Origin: Caballeronia insecticola
GTDB taxonomy: Bacteria; Pseudomonadota; Gammaproteobacteria; Burkholderiales; Burkholderiaceae
NCBI RefSeq assembly: GCF_000402035.1
Contig: NC_021294.1
Span: 1,281,816-1,345,815, forward strand
Direction of reading: 5' to 3'
Length of the DNA stretch: 64,000 bases
In this document: one piece after another, positions 17,756-26,374 of the stretch
How the letters are laid out: every line of letters starts with the position of its first letter
Position numbering within the stretch: the stretch's first letter is position 1
Translations under genes and position numbers: made by a program
The notes under the pieces: model-generated
Seen by the model: only the letters and a program-made list of their open reading frames with translations
What the model was told of the DNA's origin: nothing
The model's database searches: none

Positions 17756-20104
17756 TTGAACACCCTCTATGTCAACCCCGGCTCTTCGCGCCATGGCAAG
17801 GACGACGGTGAATTTACCGCGAGCGACATGCTCAAGCTCCTGCGCGATCACATCGGCATCCTCCTGCTCTTCGTCGCGGCAGCCGCCGCGCTTGCGAGCT
17901 CGTACGCGTTCCTCGCGAAGCCCGTCTATTCCGCCGATGTCGTCGTGCGCGTAGATCCGCCGGACCCGAACGCGCTCGGCATCGCACCGCAGAATCAGCA
18001 GCAGATGCAGCAGGCGCAGCAGACGATCAATCAGATCGCGCCTGCGGAAATTTCGGTGATGCAGAGCCGTTCGGTGCTGGATCCGGTGCTCAGGCAGTTC
18101 CACTTCGACATCAAGGTCAAGCCGAAGACGTTCCCGGTTCTCGGCCAGATAGCGGACCTGTTCGCCAAAAAGGGGCATCTCGCACCGGCATGGTTCGGCC
18201 TCGATACGTATGGCTGGGGCGGCGAGCAATTGCAGATCGGCCGTCTCGACGTGCCGCCCGCGCTCGAAGATCAAAAGCTCGACGTCGTGCTGCTCGACAA
18301 TAACCAGTACGAACTGCGCGATCCCGATGGCGAGACCATTCTGCGCGGCACGGTGGGCCGTCCCGCATCGGCGAACGGCGTATCGATGCTTGTCGATCAT
18401 GTCGTGGGCCGTCCCGGCATGCACTTCAACGTGACGCGTCTGAACACGCTCGACGCCATCGCGTTGATGAAGAAGTCGATGAAAGTCGCCGAGTCGACGA
18501 AAGACACGGGCGTCGTGCAGATTTCCTTCAACGCCGATGACCCGCAACTCACGGCCGATGTCGCCAACGCGCTCGGCCAGGCGTATTTGAACTCCGCGAT
18601 CTCGAGCCGTCAGGCCAACGACACGAAGACGCTCGAATTCATTCGCGGAGAATTGCCGCGTCTCGAGCGCGATCTGAAGCAAGCCGAAGGCAACCTGAGT
18701 GCGTTCCGCGCGAAATCGCAATCGGTGCAGCCGATCAACGAAGCGCAGGCTTACTTGCAAGGCAGCATCGTGTCGATGCAACAGCTCGCCACGCTGAAAC
18801 TTCAGCGCACGCAGGCCTTGCAGCGCTTCCAGCCCGACAGCCCGCAAGTGCGCAATCTCGACGAGCAGATCTCGCAGCTCGAATCGTCGAACAAGCAGAT
18901 TCAGTCGCGCTTCGACAGCATGCCGGCGTCCGAACGTCAGAACGCGGAGCTTACGCGTGATGCGCGCGTGGCCGAGACCATCTACATGGGCATGGTCAAC
19001 AAGGCCGAAGAATTGTCCGTGCGCCGCGCGAGCACGAGCGGCGGCGCGCATATCGTCGATAACGCGCTGCGCCCGTATCAACCCGTGAAGCCGAACAAGC
19101 CGCTTGTGATCATCGCGGGAACGGGGCTGGGCTTTTTCATCGGCACGTTCTTCATTTTCCTGCGCCGCCACGCAATGATCGGCGTGACCGATCCGATGTT
19201 CGTCGAACGTCGCCTGTCGGTGCCGGTGCTCGGCGAAGTGCTCTATAGCCGCCAGCAGTTGATGCTCGATCACGAGATAGCGGCATCGCCGGTGGAGCAT
19301 GCGTCGCTCGGCTATACGGGCGCGCAGAGCCGCGTCGAGCCACGCGCGCTGTCTTATGTCGACGCGCCGCAACACGATGCCTTCGCGATGCCGCATGTAC
19401 CCGACTCGAATCGCGATGCGCGCGTGCTTGCATCGCGCTATCCGCACGATCCGGCGGTCGAAGCGCTGCGCGCGGTGCGCACGGAGTTGTACCGCGATCT
19501 CGCCAATGCGCCCAACAATATCGTGATGCTGACCGGGCCGATTCCGTCGGCGGGCAAGAGCTTCGTCGCCGCGAACCTTGCGGTGCTGCTCGCGGAAATC
19601 GGCTTGCGCGTATTGCTGATCGATGCGGACATGCGGCGCGGCCATATCGCTTCGTTCTTCAAGCAATCGAATCCGGGCGGTCTCGCGGAAGTGCTCAAGG
19701 GCGACATGGCGCTCGGCGATGCAATCCGCTATGTCGGCGTGCCTGGACTCTCGCTGATGTCGTGCGGCGGCTATCCGGAGAATCCGTCCGAGCTGCTGAT
19801 GATGCCGGGCTTCCGCGATACGCTCGCGCGCATGAGCGAACAGTTCGATCTCGTGCTCGTCGATACGCCGCCGTTCCTCGTCGTCACGGATGCCGCGATC
19901 GTCGCGAGCGATGCCGGCTCGACCGTGCTCGTGTTGCGCTCGGGCATTCAGAGCGAACAGGAGATCGAGGACACCGTGAAGAAGGTGCAGCGTGCGGGCG
20001 GCAGGCTCGTGGGTTCGGTCTTCAACGCGATTCCGCGCCGGGCGAGCAACCGTCGCGCCTATGGCTACGCGGCCGCTTATACGAGCACGTTCAAGGCGAA
20101 TTGA
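17756..20104 (+). CDS. Wzc-type tyrosine autokinase and polysaccharide co-polymerase
   Basis: The 782-residue inner-membrane protein couples chain-length control to polymer export. It has a Wzz domain with the first membrane segment (about residues 33-53), a Gln-rich stretch (about 80-89), periplasmic coiled coils (about 290-420), a second membrane segment (about 447-467) and a cytoplasmic BY-kinase domain. The kinase shows Walker A GPIPSAGKS (about 594-602), Walker A' LLIDADMRRG (about 620-629) and Walker B LVLVDTPPF (about 700-708). The C-terminal Tyr cluster is short, with Tyr769, 771 and 775. TTG 17756 is the start, with GAGGA about 10 nt upstream; no in-frame ATG precedes the Wzz domain. 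The Wzy-type gene follows 55 nt later. A matching phosphatase (Wzb) gene is not nearby. Confidence 0.94.
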   Translation: MNTLYVNPGSSRHGKDDGEFTASDMLKLLRDHIGILLLFVAAAAALASSYAFLAKPVYSADVVVRVDPPDPNALGIAPQNQQQMQQAQQTINQIAPAEISVMQSRSVLDPVLRQFHFDIKVKPKTFPVLGQIADLFAKKGHLAPAWFGLDTYGWGGEQLQIGRLDVPPALEDQKLDVVLLDNNQYELRDPDGETILRGTVGRPASANGVSMLVDHVVGRPGMHFNVTRLNTLDAIALMKKSMKVAESTKDTGVVQISFNADDPQLTADVANALGQAYLNSAISSRQANDTKTLEFIRGELPRLERDLKQAEGNLSAFRAKSQSVQPINEAQAYLQGSIVSMQQLATLKLQRTQALQRFQPDSPQVRNLDEQISQLESSNKQIQSRFDSMPASERQNAELTRDARVAETIYMGMVNKAEELSVRRASTSGGAHIVDNALRPYQPVKPNKPLVIIAGTGLGFFIGTFFIFLRRHAMIGVTDPMFVERRLSVPVLGEVLYSRQQLMLDHEIAASPVEHASLGYTGAQSRVEPRALSYVDAPQHDAFAMPHVPDSNRDARVLASRYPHDPAVEALRAVRTELYRDLANAPNNIVMLTGPIPSAGKSFVAANLAVLLAEIGLRVLLIDADMRRGHIASFFKQSNPGGLAEVLKGDMALGDAIRYVGVPGLSLMSCGGYPENPSELLMMPGFRDTLARMSEQFDLVLVDTPPFLVVTDAAIVASDAGSTVLVLRSGIQSEQEIEDTVKKVQRAGGRLVGSVFNAIPRRASNRRAYGYAAAYTSTFKAN

Positions 20105-20159
20105 TGCGACGCGCAGGGAACGACCATAAACGAGGAACGGGCACACGTACCCATCGACG

Positions 20160-21572
20160 ATGAAAGAAAAAGCGGCTCTGACCGACCTCTACTACAGGAT
20201 CTGGGCCTTCGCGATGCCGGTGACGTCGTTCCTCGTCGCGCCGTCCATTCAAGGTACGACGATCGGCTATCTGATGTGCTTCCTCTCCGTGCCGCTCGTG
20301 TTGCTGTTCGGCGGCAACGCGCGCAAGCATTGGCTGCACTTCCTGGGCGCGGCGATCGTCGTGTGGCTGCTGATGTTCTGCACCTCGCAGCTCGCGGATG
20401 TCATGGCGCCCTTCGATCCCGACTTCAGCAAGGTCGTGCTCGTCGACGAGACCGATCCCATCACGTTCATTCTGCGCAAGAGCATGTTCACGCAGTCGAT
20501 TTACGTGGCGGCCGTCGTGCTCTATGCGGCTTACGTGTACTACTACTACAAGCCGACCTGGGACCAGTGGATCCTCGCGGCCATCACGTTGCTGGCGTTG
20601 TACGGCATGTTCGAAGTGGCCTACTTCGTCGCGACCGGGCAGCCGGGCGATTTCATCTCGAACCGCGGTTTCGGCGATCAATTCGGCCGTGGCGTCGTGC
20701 GTTCGGACGGTACGGTGAACGGCAGCTCGTTTCAGCAGATCGACGTGAAGGGTTTCCCGATTCAGCGTCTGAAGGCGCTGACCGGCGAGCCTTCCATGTA
20801 TGCGATGTCCGTCTTCCCCTTCTGGGTCTATTTCAACGCGACTTCTCGCGTGCGCTGGCCGGTATGGGTCATTGGGCTCTCGCTCGTGATGACGACATCG
20901 TCGACGGTGCTGATCGGCTACGCGGTGTATCTGCTGATCCGCGTGCGCAAGCTCGGCATCAATCCGATCAAGGCGCTCATCGGCCTGTTCGTGCTGTGCG
21001 TGATTGCGTATATCGCGCAGGACTATATCGCCGATCTCTTCAAGCAGATGGTCACCGACAAGCTCGAACAGAAGACCGAATCGGGCTCGGATCGCGCGCT
21101 GCTGTTCCTCGAATCGTTGCGGTTGTGGGCGCATGCGTCGCCGCTCAATCAGTTGTTCGGCATCGGCTTCGGCTATATTCGCTCGACCGATCTGTTCTCG
21201 ACGCTGCTGGTCAACACCGGCGTCGTCGGCACGATCTTTATCAGCGCGCTGATGCTCTATCCCGCGTTCAAGCTCGACTGGGACACGCGCGGCATGGCGC
21301 TGCGCCAGTGCTGCGCCGCGACCTGGACGATGATGATGGTCTCCGTGCCCGAGTTCGCCTATCTCGCGCCCTGGACGCTGATCGCGCTGGCTTACTTACG
21401 CGTGCGGGCGCTCAAGCTCGCGCGGGAACGCAATCACCAATACGCGGCGGCGGGCGCGATGGAAGATTCGCAGAGCGGCGCGACTATCGGCACGGCGATC
21501 GGCCGACATATCAGGCCGGATGTCGCACCGCGTATCGGCTCGCGCTTCGGCCCGCGCGGACCGCATTTCTAA
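20160..21572 (+). CDS. Wzy-type polysaccharide polymerase / O-antigen ligase-like membrane protein
   Basis: The 470-residue protein is highly hydrophobic with about 10 membrane segments and a longer periplasmic loop (about residues 155-205) containing RGFGDQFGRGVVRSDGTVNG. Its build fits the Wzy/WaaL superfamily, which joins lipid-linked repeats into polymer on the periplasmic side. The cytoplasmic C-terminal tail (about 415-470) is rich in Arg and Gly. This family is poorly conserved in sequence, so the assignment rests on topology and on its place directly after the Wzc-type gene. The start ATG has AACGAGGAACGGG upstream, with AGGAA about 20 nt away, which is longer than ideal. Confidence 0.8.
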   Translation: MKEKAALTDLYYRIWAFAMPVTSFLVAPSIQGTTIGYLMCFLSVPLVLLFGGNARKHWLHFLGAAIVVWLLMFCTSQLADVMAPFDPDFSKVVLVDETDPITFILRKSMFTQSIYVAAVVLYAAYVYYYYKPTWDQWILAAITLLALYGMFEVAYFVATGQPGDFISNRGFGDQFGRGVVRSDGTVNGSSFQQIDVKGFPIQRLKALTGEPSMYAMSVFPFWVYFNATSRVRWPVWVIGLSLVMTTSSTVLIGYAVYLLIRVRKLGINPIKALIGLFVLCVIAYIAQDYIADLFKQMVTDKLEQKTESGSDRALLFLESLRLWAHASPLNQLFGIGFGYIRSTDLFSTLLVNTGVVGTIFISALMLYPAFKLDWDTRGMALRQCCAATWTMMMVSVPEFAYLAPWTLIALAYLRVRALKLARERNHQYAAAGAMEDSQSGATIGTAIGRHIRPDVAPRIGSRFGPRGPHF

Positions 21573-21586
21573 AGACCTTCCTTGAG

Positions 21587-21609
21587 GGCGGCGCATGACG
21601 TGCGCCGCC
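21587..21609 (+). terminator. GC-rich hairpin at the end of the exopolysaccharide operon
   Basis: The perfect 9-bp stem GGCGGCGCA / TGCGCCGCC with a TGACG loop starts 14 nt after the polymerase stop. No T-run follows, so it may protect the mRNA end rather than terminate transcription on its own. Confidence 0.4.
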
Positions 21610-21696
21610 TGCTTCCCTGCGACGTTCTACAATATTGGTTTCGACCACCGGCTCATCCATCACCAATGCTGATGACCGGGCAACCAGGGAGCAACC

Positions 21697-22038
21697 ATGC
21701 CGACAGTCACGACCGATTCCGGTCTCAAATACGAAGACCTCACCGTGGGCGAAGGCAGCGAAGCCGTCGCCGGCAAGACCGTCAGCGTGCATTACACGGG
21801 CTGGCTCACCGACGGCCAGAAGTTCGATTCGAGCAAGGACCGCAACGATCCGTTCGCCTTCGTGCTCGGCGGCGGCATGGTCATCAAGGGCTGGGATGAA
21901 GGCGTTCAGGGCATGAAGGTGGGCGGGGTGCGCCGTCTCACGATTCCGCCGCAACTCGGCTATGGCGCGCGCGGCGCGGGCGGCGTAATTCCGCCGAACG
22001 CCACGCTCGTGTTCGAAGTGGAATTGCTCGACGTCTGA
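21697..22038 (+). CDS. FKBP-type peptidyl-prolyl cis-trans isomerase
   Basis: The 113-residue single-domain FKBP catalyses cis-trans isomerisation of Xaa-Pro bonds and has no signal peptide, so it acts in the cytoplasm. The fold signature is complete: [54 protein letters not shown] and [16 protein letters not shown]. The ATG is preceded by CAGGGAGC, with GGAG about 8 nt upstream. A TACAAT at 21627-21632 is a possible -10 box, though no good -35 is seen. It is followed 10 nt later by the AraC-type regulator. A link to the polysaccharide locus is unlikely to be more than proximity. Confidence 0.95.
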   Translation: MPTVTTDSGLKYEDLTVGEGSEAVAGKTVSVHYTGWLTDGQKFDSSKDRNDPFAFVLGGGMVIKGWDEGVQGMKVGGVRRLTIPPQLGYGARGAGGVIPPNATLVFEVELLDV

Positions 22039-22048
22039 GCGTACCCGC

Positions 22049-22840
22049 ATGAGCGCGCTGCTGCCTCGTCCCGCTGTGTCGCTGCGTCGCTATGAAGCGA
22101 CGCGGGCGTCGGAAGTGCACGACTTTCATCAGATCGTGCTCGGCATGGACGGCTCGATGGAAATGGCCGTCGATGGCAACGGCGCGCGCATCGACTGCGG
22201 CGGCGCGTGGATCATTCCGGCGGGCGCGTGTCACGCGTACTGGGCCGACGGCGATAACCGCCAGCTCGTGCTCGATCTGCCCGCCACTTCCATCGCGGTG
22301 CCCGAGCGCTTCTTCGAACGCGCACGCGCTATCGCAATCGATCCGACGATGACGCGACTCGTCGCCGATGTCGCGCGCCACGTGCATATCGGCGACGCGC
22401 GCGCGTCCGAGCGTTTCGCGTGGCAAGCCGCCGCGCATTTGTGCGGCGCGCTCATGCACGATAGCCGCGATGCCGCGCTCGATGCCGCGCTCGATGCATT
22501 ACGCGGTCTCGACTTCGCGCGCATCGACCGATGGTTGCGTTTGCATCTTTCGGAGCCGTTGCGTATCGCCGATCTCGCCGCGCACTGCGGCTTCGGCATG
22601 CGTCGTTTTCATCAGCTCTTCAACGAAGCGTTCGGCGAAACGCCGCATCGCTATCTGCATCGTCTGCGGCTCGATACATCGCTCACGCTGCTCGCCGATC
22701 CGCGCATCACGCTGACCGATATTGCGCTCGATGTCGGCTTCGCCGATCAAAGCGCATTCACGCATGCGTTCACGCGCCGCTTCGGCATCGCACCGGGCCA
22801 ATGGCGCGCGAGCGCAAGCACGACGCCGCGCGCGCATTAG
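22049..22840 (+). CDS. AraC-family transcriptional regulator
   Basis: The 263-residue protein has an N-terminal cupin-like sensor region (about residues 1-130, with EVHDFHQIVLGMDGSMEMAVDG) and a C-terminal pair of helix-turn-helix motifs (about 160-258). The first is LRIADLAAHCGFGMRRFHQLFNEAFGETPHRYLHRLRLD and the second ends in the AraC signature DIALDVGFADQSAFTHAFTRRFGIAPGQWR. The ligand is unknown. Its stop overlaps the metZ stop by 4 nt in convergent orientation, so it need not control metZ. A regulatory target is not obvious from the neighbours. Confidence 0.92.
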   Translation: MSALLPRPAVSLRRYEATRASEVHDFHQIVLGMDGSMEMAVDGNGARIDCGGAWIIPAGACHAYWADGDNRQLVLDLPATSIAVPERFFERARAIAIDPTMTRLVADVARHVHIGDARASERFAWQAAAHLCGALMHDSRDAALDAALDALRGLDFARIDRWLRLHLSEPLRIADLAAHCGFGMRRFHQLFNEAFGETPHRYLHRLRLDTSLTLLADPRITLTDIALDVGFADQSAFTHAFTRRFGIAPGQWRASASTTPRAH

Positions 22841-24024
22841 TTCAGGCCGCGCTCCAGATCGGCGCGGATATCCGCCGGATTCTCCAGTCCCACCGCAAGA
22901 CGAATCAGCCCTTCGCGTATGCCCGCCGCTTCGCGCACTTCGGGCGTCAGGCGTCCGTGCGTCGTCGTGGATGGATGCGTGATCGTCGTGCGCGTATCGC
23001 CGAGGTTGCCGGTGATCGAACAGAGCTTCGTGCCGTCGATCACGCGCCACGCGTTCGCGCGCTGCTGTTCCTGCGTGTCGCCCTTGAGTTCGAACGACAA
23101 AATCGCGCCGCCCGCTTTCTGCTGCTTCTTCGCGACTTCGTATTGCGGATGCGATTCAAGCCCCGGATAAAACACGCGCGCAACGGCCGGATGCGTTTCG
23201 AGCCAGCGCGCGATCTCCAGCGCATTCGCCGATTGCTTCTCCACGCGCAGCGGCAACGTCTCCATGCCCTTCAGCAAGACCCACGCATTGAACGCGGACA
23301 TCGTCGGGCCGGCGCTGCGCACGAAGGGAAACACCGTCTCCATGATGAAGCGCTTCGTGCCGACGAGCGCGCCGCCGAGCACGCGCCCTTGTCCGTCGAG
23401 AAACTTGGTGGCCGAATGCATCACGACATCCGCGCCGAGTTTCAAGGGCTGCTGCAAGGCCGGACTGCAAAAACAGTTATCGACGACGAAGAGCGCGCCC
23501 ACGGCATTCGCGATCTTGCCGATCGCCTCGATGTCCGCGATCTCCGTCAACGGATTCGACGGCGTTTCGAGGAAGAACATCTTCGTCTCGGGCCGCACGG
23601 CAGCTTGCCATTCCTCCGGGCGCGTTGCATCGACGAACGTGGTCGTGATGCCGAACTTCGGGAAGATCTGCGTGAACATGCCGATGGTCGAGCCGAACAA
23701 GCTCTTCGAACTGACGATGTGATCGCCCTGCTGCATCGACGCCATCACGACCGACAATATCGCCGACATTCCCGATGCCGTCGCCATGCACGCCTCGCCG
23801 CCTTCGAGCGCGGCAAGGCGGTTCTGAAACATGGTGACGGTCGGGTTGGTGAAGCGCGAGTACGTGTACGCCTCTTCGGCATTCTTGAAGCGCTCGGCAG
23901 CTTCGGCGGCGCTTGAAAAGCAGAAGCTCGATGTGAGAAACAGCGCCTCCGAATGTTCGTTGAATTCGCTGCGCAAGGTTCCGGCGCGTACGGCGACTGT
24001 GTCGAGACTCAGGTTGTCGTCCAT
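22837..24024 (-). CDS. metZ: O-succinylhomoserine sulfhydrylase
   Basis: This cytosolic PLP enzyme of the Cys/Met metabolism family makes homocysteine from O-succinylhomoserine and sulfide in methionine synthesis. The 395-residue protein contains the PLP-lysine motif VMHSATKFLDGQGRVLGG (about residues 203-220), the loop ASGMSAILSVVMASMQQGDHIVSS and the C-terminal substrate-binding ITGNLGDTRTTITHPSTTTHGRL. The close family members metB and metC cannot be excluded by sequence alone, but the place after purF is the usual one for metZ in beta- and gammaproteobacteria. It has its own transcript start because the purF terminator lies between them; no SAM or SAH riboswitch was recognised in the 37 nt left upstream. 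Confidence 0.92.
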   Translation of the reverse strand: MDDNLSLDTVAVRAGTLRSEFNEHSEALFLTSSFCFSSAAEAAERFKNAEEAYTYSRFTNPTVTMFQNRLAALEGGEACMATASGMSAILSVVMASMQQGDHIVSSKSLFGSTIGMFTQIFPKFGITTTFVDATRPEEWQAAVRPETKMFFLETPSNPLTEIADIEAIGKIANAVGALFVVDNCFCSPALQQPLKLGADVVMHSATKFLDGQGRVLGGALVGTKRFIMETVFPFVRSAGPTMSAFNAWVLLKGMETLPLRVEKQSANALEIARWLETHPAVARVFYPGLESHPQYEVAKKQQKAGGAILSFELKGDTQEQQRANAWRVIDGTKLCSITGNLGDTRTTITHPSTTTHGRLTPEVREAAGIREGLIRLAVGLENPADIRADLERGLN

Positions 24025-24061
24025 GTTGTTCTCCCTTGTTCAAAGGCCCGGCCCCAAGCGC

Positions 24062-24097
24062 AAAAAAGCCCGCTCGTCACGATCGACGAAGCGGGCT
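24062..24097 (-). terminator. Intrinsic terminator after purF
   Basis: A strong hairpin, AGCCCGCT(T)CGTC / GACGAGCGGGCT with a short loop, is followed on the - strand by TTTTTTG. It lies between the purF stop and metZ start, so metZ is expressed separately or by read-through. Confidence 0.8.
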
Positions 24098-24132
24098 CGT
24101 TCGGCACTGCGACGAAGCGCGTTAGTAGCGCC

Positions 24133-25680
24133 TCATTCGACCGATAGTTGCAGATGCAATTGTGAGCGCGTCACGCCGCCCTCTTGCGCTTCGCTCGCCG
24201 CATCGCGGTCCGACTGCGACTGCGGCGCAAGACGCGCCGTCTCGATGCGATCGAGGTAATCGGTCGTCACGTCGCCGGTAATGTAGTTGCCGTCAAAGCA
24301 CGAAGCCTCGAATTCCCTGAGGTTCGGATTGATGTCGCGAATCGCGTTCTTGAGATCCTCGACGTCCTGATACACGAGATGATCCGCGCCGATCATGCGC
24401 GCGACTTCTTCGTCGCTGCGGCCGTGGGCGACGAGTTCGCCGCGCGTCGGCATGTCGATGCCGTACACGTTCGGGAACTTCACCGGCGGCGCGGCGGACG
24501 CGAAGATCACCTTGTTCGCGCCGGCATCGCGGGCCATCTGCACGATTTCATGCGAAGTCGTGCCGCGCACGATCGAATCGTCGACGATCAGCACGTTCTT
24601 GCCCTTGAACTCGATGCCCATTGCGTTGAGCTTCTGGCGCACCGATTTCTTGCGCACCGCCTGCCCCGGCATGATGAAGGTGCGGCCCACATAGCGATTC
24701 TTGAAGAAGCCTTCGCGATACTCGACGCCGAGCTTCGCGGCGACTTGCATCGCAGCCGGGCGCGAGGAATCGGGGATCGGCATCACTACGTCGATCGGCA
24801 CGTCCGGCAGCACGCGCTTGATCTTCTCGGCCAGATAGTCGCCCATGCGCAGGCGCGCGTTATAGACCGGCACGCCGTCGAGACACGAGTCCGGACGCGC
24901 GAGATACACGAGTTCGAAAATGCAGGGGTTGAGCGTCGGCTTGTCGGCGCATTGATGGCTGTGCAGGTTGCCTTCGCTGTCGATGAAAATTGCCTCGCCC
25001 GGTTCGACATCGCGCACGAACTCGAAGCCGATGCCTTCGATCGCTACCGATTCCGACGCCACCATCCACTCGACGCCCGTTGCCGTTTCCAGCTTGCCGA
25101 GCACGAGCGGGCGAATGCCGAACGGATCGCGGAACGCCACGAGTCCGTAGCCCGCGATCAGCGAAACGATCGCGTACGAGCCCTTCACCCGCCGATGCAC
25201 GCCCGTGACCGCCTTCCACAGCGCGGCGGCGTCGAGTTGCAGGCCCGAACTCGCGAGTTGCAGTTCATGCGCGAACACGTTAAGCAGGACTTCGGTGTCG
25301 GACGCCGTGTTTATATGCCGGCGGTCGATGCGGAACATCTCGTCCTTCAGCTGCGTCCAGTTCGTCAGATTGCCGTTGTGCGCGAGGATGATCCCGAACG
25401 GTGCGTTCACGTAGAACGGCTGCGCTTCCTCCTCGCTCGAGGCGGAACCGGCGGTCGGATAACGCACCTGACCGATGCCGACGTTGCCCGGCAGGCTCCG
25501 CATGTTGCGCGTGCGGAACACGTCGCGCACCATGCCGTTGGCCTTGTGCATGTGGAAGTTATTACCGTTCGCCGTGGCGATGCCCGCTGCGTCCTGGCCG
25601 CGATGCTGCAGCAGGAGCAGGCTGTCATAGATCAGCTGATTGACGGGACTTTGGGAAACTACACCTACGATGCCGCACAT
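24133..25680 (-). CDS. purF: Amidophosphoribosyltransferase
   Basis: It catalyses the first committed step of purine synthesis, making 5-phosphoribosylamine from PRPP and glutamine. The 515-residue protein begins MCGIVGVVSQ, so Cys2 becomes the catalytic nucleophile of the class II glutaminase after Met removal; this fixes the start at 25680 rather than five codons earlier. Other landmarks are the YPTAGS and HNGNLTN glutaminase loops, and the PRPP-binding motif VLIVDDSIVRGTT in the C-terminal transferase half. cvpA lies 153 nt upstream on the same strand, the classic cvpA-purF pair. A strong terminator follows the gene. Confidence 0.97.
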   Translation of the reverse strand: MCGIVGVVSQSPVNQLIYDSLLLLQHRGQDAAGIATANGNNFHMHKANGMVRDVFRTRNMRSLPGNVGIGQVRYPTAGSASSEEEAQPFYVNAPFGIILAHNGNLTNWTQLKDEMFRIDRRHINTASDTEVLLNVFAHELQLASSGLQLDAAALWKAVTGVHRRVKGSYAIVSLIAGYGLVAFRDPFGIRPLVLGKLETATGVEWMVASESVAIEGIGFEFVRDVEPGEAIFIDSEGNLHSHQCADKPTLNPCIFELVYLARPDSCLDGVPVYNARLRMGDYLAEKIKRVLPDVPIDVVMPIPDSSRPAAMQVAAKLGVEYREGFFKNRYVGRTFIMPGQAVRKKSVRQKLNAMGIEFKGKNVLIVDDSIVRGTTSHEIVQMARDAGANKVIFASAAPPVKFPNVYGIDMPTRGELVAHGRSDEEVARMIGADHLVYQDVEDLKNAIRDINPNLREFEASCFDGNYITGDVTTDYLDRIETARLAPQSQSDRDAASEAQEGGVTRSQLHLQLSVE

Positions 25681-25833
25681 GGCATGGTCCTTCAAAGAGT
25701 CGAAACGGGTAGACGAGGCGGTGCCGGCTCACGTCGGACACTTCTCTCGAAATTCGGCCGTACGAACTCACGCAGGGCCGAATCGAAGGGCATCTTCGAG
25801 CCGTCGCGTATCCCCGTGTAGCCGGCCGTTCGT

Positions 25834-26367
25834 CTATTGTGCGGCGTTTGGCGCCAGACCGCTTGAAGCGGGGGCCACGTGCACATACGCAGCGAGCGTA
25901 TCGGGGAGCAGCGTTTTCAGTTCTCGCACGCCCTGCTCGGCCATGGGCCTAAGCAGCGCGTTGCGCCAGAAATCCTTTTCAGGCAGTTCGGTCAAGCCAG
26001 CCAGGGCGACCAGAATCACTACCAATATAGCCCCTCTCACGAGGCCGAACAGCAGGCCCAGCGAGCGGTCCACGCCGCGCAGGCCGGTCACTTCCGTGAT
26101 GCGCGTGAGCAGCGACGACAGCACGCTCGACAGCAGCAATACCGCCGCGACCACCAGCACGAACGCCACGAGCCATTGCGTCAGCGCGCCGCCCGGCCAA
26201 GTCGCCGGAATATAGGGCACGACGAACCCGACGAAACGCCCGGCGATCAGAATGGCGGCAATCCAGCCAACCAGCCCGAACGCTTCGGCAAGCAGCCCGC
26301 GCCACATGCCACGCAACACGGACAGGCCGATCACGGCCATCACGGCATAATCGAACGCAGTAAACAT
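25834..26367 (-). CDS. cvpA: CvpA family membrane protein
   Basis: The 177-residue protein has four membrane segments and the CvpA features FDYAVMAVIGLSVLRGMWRGLLAEAFGLVGW at the N-terminus and RGVDRSLGLLFGLVRG near residue 100. The family was named for colicin V production but its molecular role in other bacteria is still debated. It lies 8 nt downstream of the SPOR-domain gene and 153 nt upstream of purF, so it is likely part of a folC-SPOR-cvpA transcript. The C-terminal tail (residues 160-177) is Ala/Pro-rich and not conserved. Confidence 0.93.
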   Translation of the reverse strand: MFTAFDYAVMAVIGLSVLRGMWRGLLAEAFGLVGWIAAILIAGRFVGFVVPYIPATWPGGALTQWLVAFVLVVAAVLLLSSVLSSLLTRITEVTGLRGVDRSLGLLFGLVRGAILVVILVALAGLTELPEKDFWRNALLRPMAEQGVRELKTLLPDTLAAYVHVAPASSGLAPNAAQ

Positions 26368-26374
26368 CGGACGC

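Noticed and set aside
17621-20146. Very long open frame (841 codons) on the - strand opposite the wzc-type gene
   Set aside because: It is an antisense frame produced by the third-position bias of a GC-rich gene; its product is Arg/His-rich without a domain, while the + strand product has all kinase motifs.
24025-24061. SAM or SAH riboswitch before metZ
   Set aside because: Only 37 nt remain between the purF terminator and the start codon, too short for a known riboswitch.
24184-25821. 545-codon + strand frame opposite purF
   Set aside because: Shadow of purF; no recognisable domain.
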